Below are positions 60,300 through 64,000 of a stretch of 64,000 nt of DNA, in pieces (position 1 is the first letter of the stretch; every line of letters begins with the position of its first letter). The stretch comes from Papilionanthe hookeriana x Papilionanthe teres (Eukaryota; Streptophyta; Magnoliopsida; Asparagales; Orchidaceae). The stretch covers positions 92,872,287 through 92,936,286 of the forward strand of contig CM040428.1 in NCBI GenBank assembly GCA_022702705.1, written 5' to 3'. The translations under genes were made by a program, and so were the position numbers. The notes below the pieces were generated by a model. That model did not search any database, had not been told where the DNA came from, and saw only the letters and a program-made list of their open reading frames with translations.

Positions 60300-61000
60300 T
60301 GAGACTAAAGGAAGATTGAGTAAGAGAGAGTGAGTGAGAGGTAAAGAGATAGCAAGAATAGAAGAATAGCTAGAGAGAGAAAGAGAGAGGGAGACAGAGA
60401 GGGAGATGGGGAAAGAGAGGGAAGGAGGGAGAGAAGAAAGAGATAGAATGTGGGAGGGATTGAAGCAATAGAGAGGGAGAGATAGATTAGGGGATAAAGG
60501 AGAGAAAGCATGATGAAAGAGGCAAGAGAGAGCAACAATGAGGAGAGCAAAAGAGAGCATAAAATAGAAAATGAGAATAGAGTGCAGAAAAGAGAGAGTG
60601 AGGGACGGTAATAGAGAAAGGTATAGAGAGAAAAGAGAAAGATGCAGTAACGAAGAGCGAGGCTGGAGTGCAAGAGAAGGAGCAAGATGGTAAGAGAGAG
60701 CGAGATAGAGATCAAGAAGTGGGGCTTATGGGGAGAGACGAAGAGATATTGAGAGATGGAGAGAGTGAGAGAATGTATGAATGTCTCAGAGCTCGAGAGA
60801 GAGAGAGGAGCGAGATGGAGAGAGAAAGGGTGAGCGACGAGGGAGACCTAGAGAGGGTAAGAAAGGAGGAGGGAGGTGTCATAGAGCGAGAGTGAGAGAG
60901 TAATAAAGAGAACAAGATCCGAAGAATGTATGAGACCTATACAGAAAGGAAAAGAGGGTGAAAGAGAGGAGGATATAAGAGGGTGCGAGAGAGAGGGACA
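60300..61000. repeat. Second copy of a 16.0-kb-spaced direct repeat
   Basis: It aligns with 44250-44990 through GATTGAGTAA, GTGAGAGGTAAAGAGATAG, AATAGAAGAAT, GAAGCAATAGAGAGGG, GAGGGAGACCTAGAGAGGG (the last near 60840 and 44708) and GAGGATATAAGAG. The offset drifts from 16049 to 15995, so small gaps have accumulated. The 7.4 kb insertion lies just left of the first copy and has no counterpart here. Confidence 0.7.
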
Positions 61001-62524
61001 AGAGATAAAAAGAGATGTTAGGAGAGCGGGAAGTGAGAGAGTGAGGAATGGAGGGAGGAGGACAGAGAGGTAGAGAATGAGAGAGATAGTGAGCGAGAGA
61101 GAAAGAGATATGTATAGGGAAGAGGGAGAGAGATTGGCAGCAAGGGTAAGGAGAAGGGAGGGAGAGAGTTAAAGAGGAAGAACAAAGGGGAGAGATAACT
61201 GGAGAGAAAGTAAGAAACAATGAGAGAGAGAAGAGATGTGGATTAAGAGAGACAAAATTTGGAGAGAGAGAGAGGTATGAGCGCGAAGAACTAAGAAAGA
61301 GAGATGATAGAGTGACCAAGAGAGAACAAGAGAGAGGAGCAAGGCAATAAAGAAAGAATATAGAGTGAGAGAGAGAGATGGAGCGAGGGTAAGAGGTATT
61401 TAAGATTTAGGGAATGAGGTAGAGAGATAGTAAGATATAAATAGAGAGAAAAGAGTGAAGAAAAATAAAGAAAAGATGAGTGATAGGGAGAGACGGAAGG
61501 AGAGCAAGTGAATGAGCGAAAGAGAGAGAGATCGAAAGAGAGAGATCGAAAGAGAGAAGAAGAAAGATCGAGAGGGAGAGAGTGAAAGGGAGAGAGTGAG
61601 AAAGAGAGAGAGAGGGCAAGAGGCAGAGAGTGAGAAAGGGGGAGATAGAGGGAGAGAAGGAGAGAGATTGAAGAGAGAAAGAGTGAGAGAGGGAGAGAGA
61701 CCAAGAAATATCTAAGAGAGGAGAGAACGAAGCAAGAGAGGAAATAGTGCAAAATATGATCAGGTTTGGAGATGTAGAGGTGAGTAAGAGGAATGAGTGA
61801 GAAGGAGAGACAGAGAGCTGGATGGAGAGGGAGAGTTGTTGAGATAGAGAGAGGGAGGGAGGTTAGGTGAGGGGAGAGAATAAAAGAGAAATGATGAGAG
61901 ACAGAGCGAGAGAAACGGAGTGAAAGAAATATGGAAAACGGAAAGTGAGAGAAGAGAGAGCAAGACAGAGGAATGTGAGAGAGCAAAGAGAAAACGAGAG
62001 GTAGCAAGCTGGAGTGAATGCTGAGTAAAAGAGGAGAAGGAGGTGAGATGGGGAGTGAGGTCAAAAGAGAGGGAAGAAGGATTGATGAGGGAGGGGAGAG
62101 AGGAAAGAGAGATGCATGAGAGAAAATAAAGGAATAATGAGATGGATCAAAGCTGTGAGAGAGCAAGATGTGCGGGGAAATTTAGAGAGAGTGTGTGAGG
62201 GGAGTGAGAGTGAGAGAGAGAAAGAAAGAGTGAGTGAAGAGAGAGTAGAGAGGAAAATAGAAGAAAAAGTAGAGAGAGACCGAGGGAACAAAAGAGAACA
62301 CGCGAACAATGAAGAGAGATGAAATAGAAAGTGAGAGAGTGAGGAGGAAAGGGAGAAGATAGGACTGAAAGTGTGAGGAGCGAGAGAAGGAGAGAGGAAG
62401 GCAGAAATAGAGAGAGAATAGAGACTGAAGGGGGATAGAATAGAATATAGTGAGTGAGAGGGAGGAGGATGATATAGAGTAGACAGGTGGCGAGATGGAG
62501 GGGGCCAGGAGGGAGATCGAGAGA

Positions 62525-63860
62525 GAGACTGATTAATGAAAGAGGGAGAGAGGGAGGGAGAAGAGACAGAGATGGTTGGAGAGAAAGAGGAGCAGAGTGA
62601 TAAGATAGTGATGAAAAAAAGAATAGAGATTGTGTGTGAGATAAAACACAGAGAGCAAAATAGAAAGAAAAGTGATAAATCATGAATAGAGAAAACATCG
62701 AGAGAAGGAGAGAGGAGAAAGAGAGATAGATATCTGGAGTGAGAGGAGAGAGGGAAGAGAGACTAATAGAGGAGAGATAATAAGAGTGCTCACGAGAGAG
62801 GAGGATTGACAGAAAGAGAGGAGTAAATTGAGTGAAATTTAGGAGAGAGAGACTTGGAGCAAGAAAAAGGAAAAGAAATAAATAGAGAGAAAAATAAAGA
62901 GAGGTCGAGAGAAAAGGATTGATATTATATATACAAAATGAGTAAAGTGATAAGAGAGTGATGAAGGAGAGCGCATAGTGCGTGTGAGAGAAAAGAGAGA
63001 GAGAAATAGAGAAAGAAATAGTGATAAAGCATAACATAGAAAAGAGCTAGAGGGAAAGAAATGAGAATGAGAAAGGCTGGAAGAAGGGCTAAAGGAATCA
63101 AGAGTGTGGGAATGAGAGAGGAAGAGAGAGTGAGAGAGAAATAGAGAGAAAGGAATAATAGAGACAGAAAGTGAGAGACATGGAGGAGAGACTGAATTAA
63201 TGAAAGAGAGAGAGGAGGGAGAAGAGAGTGAGAGATGGCTGGAGAGAAAGAGGGAGCAGAGGATAAGAGAGTGATGAAAAAAGCAATAGAGATTGTGTGT
63301 GAGATAAAATGAGAGAGAGCAATATAGAAAGAAAAAGTGATAAACCATGAATAAGAAAAACAACTAGAGAAGAAAAGAGTGAGAAAGAGAGAGATAGATG
63401 GATGGAGTGAGAGGAGAGAGGGAAGAAAGACTAATAGAGGAGATAATAAGAGTGCTACGAGAGAGAGGATTATTAGGAAAGAGGAGTAAAGTGAGTGAAA
63501 TTTTGGAGAGAGAGACTTGAGCAAGAAAAAGGAAAAAGCAATAAATAGAGAAAAAAGAAGAGAGATTGAGAGAGTAGGATTGATGGTTATAGATACGTAG
63601 TGAGTAAAGTGATAAGAGAGTAAAGGGAAAGAGAGTGGGGGTAGAGAGTGTGTGTGAGAAAGAGAGAGAGAGAAATAGAGAAAGAAGTAAAGGATAAAGT
63701 ATAACATAGAAAAGAGCCAGAGAGGGAAAGAATGAGAATGAGAAATGTTGGAAGAAGGGAGTTAAAAGAATGGAAGAGTGTGGGAATGAGAGAGAAGAGA
63801 GAGTGAGAGAGAATAGAGAGTAAAGGAGTAATAGAGATAGAGTGAGAGACATGGAGAGAG
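62525..63860 (-). repeat. Dimeric tandem array, two copies of about 663-670 bp
   Basis: Copy 1 spans about 62525-63190 and copy 2 about 63190-63860, with long near-identical phrases (GACTAATAGAGGAG at 62761 and 63429; ATTGTGTGTGAGATAAAA in both; GAGTGTGGGAATGAGAGAG at 63102 and 63776). Each copy holds two G-like sub-units. The phrase GATAAG(A/G)... at 62599, 62949, 63262 and 63611 gives steps of 350, 313 and 349 bp. Sub-units alternate between a form with CATGAATA and a form with CATAACATAG or TATAACATAG. The array stops at GACATGGAG on the right and joins reverse module F. Confidence 0.8.
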
Positions 63861-64000
63861 GGGTAGAAATGAGGTTCGGTGAACTGAAAAGATCGAGAAG
63901 GAGAGAGGGGGAGAGTGTGTGAGACAAAGAAAGAAGAGCGAGAAAGGGAGAGAGAGGGAGGAAGGAAGGAAATAAGAGTTTTGGGGAGAGAGGGAGAGTG

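Larger units (their letters stand above)
57172..64000. repeat. Polypurine repeat block R9, running off the window
   Basis: A/G-rich on + for nearly 7 kb. Reverse-complement modules lie in order: C near 57240-57310, A near 57545-57580, G at 57655-57815, F near 57945-57970. A second series has C near 62110-62175, A near 62428-62460, then a tandem array of G-like units at 62525-63860 and F near 63862-63880. A copy of the 44.2-45.0 kb sequence is at 60313-60990. The GGATGGAAGCAAGAG landmark is near 58662 and GGATTGAAGCAATAG near 60458. No gene is supported. Confidence 0.85.

Noticed and set aside
1..64000. tRNA or rRNA genes
   Set aside because: No tRNA A/B-box pair with a cloverleaf, and no 5S, 18S or 28S landmark, was recognised in the mixed-base regions. 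The two-letter blocks cannot encode them.

Overview
This window looks like gene-free repetitive DNA from a plant nuclear genome, most likely a seed plant. That origin is inferred from the single long TG...CA-bounded LTR-type insertion with an ATGTC target-site duplication, its AT-rich unspliceable-looking sequence, and abundant degenerate microsatellite DNA. No protein-coding gene, tRNA, rRNA or CRISPR array could be supported. The many open frames in the C/T and G/A tracts (Ser/Leu-rich or Arg/Glu-rich) follow from base composition.

About 55 kb of the 64 kb is polypyrimidine (Y) or polypurine (R) on the + strand, in alternating blocks: Y 1-2770, R 2771-4462, Y 4463-6845, R 6846-8120, Y 8121-20374, R 20375-22155, Y 22156-34417, R 34418-36572, [LTR insertion 36578-44014], R 44020-44990, Y 45000-45440, R 45441-47408, [mixed-base segment 47409-48135], R 48136-50112, Y 50121-54032, R 54033-55800, Y 55831-57159, R 57163-64000. 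R and Y blocks appear to be one repeat family in opposite orientations, because the same landmark modules read forward in Y and reverse-complemented in R.

The tract is not simple (CT)n. It is a decayed complex repeat family with ordered modules. From the 5' side in Y orientation these are F (around AAATCTCATTTTGTACC), G (around TATGCTTTATCACTTTTTC), A (around GCTCTATCTTCCCTGAGTC, then TGCCTTACCCTCTCTCC), B (around TTTATTATTTGTATGCTC) and C (around CATTATTTATTATTTTCTC). Module C alone was found by eye about 16 times. Superimposed on this are clear secondary duplications: successive units 3.66 kb apart (4463 and 8121), a 2 kb copy 8.4-8.6 kb away (45.44-47.44 kb and 54.03-55.83 kb), a 1 kb copy 16.0 kb away (44.2-45.0 and 60.3-61.0 kb), and a dimeric tandem array with a 663-670 bp period at 62.5-63.86 kb. 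Several orientation switches lie inside duplicated copies, so the switches are older than the duplications.

The insertion at 36578-44014 is best read as a very long solo LTR or a coding-free non-autonomous LTR element that landed in an R block. It has internal zones: a 98-bp duplication with a conserved hairpin, an AATTT-type pentanucleotide array, a CpG-rich patch, a G-rich C-poor stretch with G-quadruplex-like runs, and a terminal hairpin. The only other mixed-base DNA, 47409-48135, is itself repeat-derived. The most novel aspect is the structure of the modular, orientation-switching purine/pyrimidine repeat. No biochemical system is encoded here that can be recognised from the sequence.
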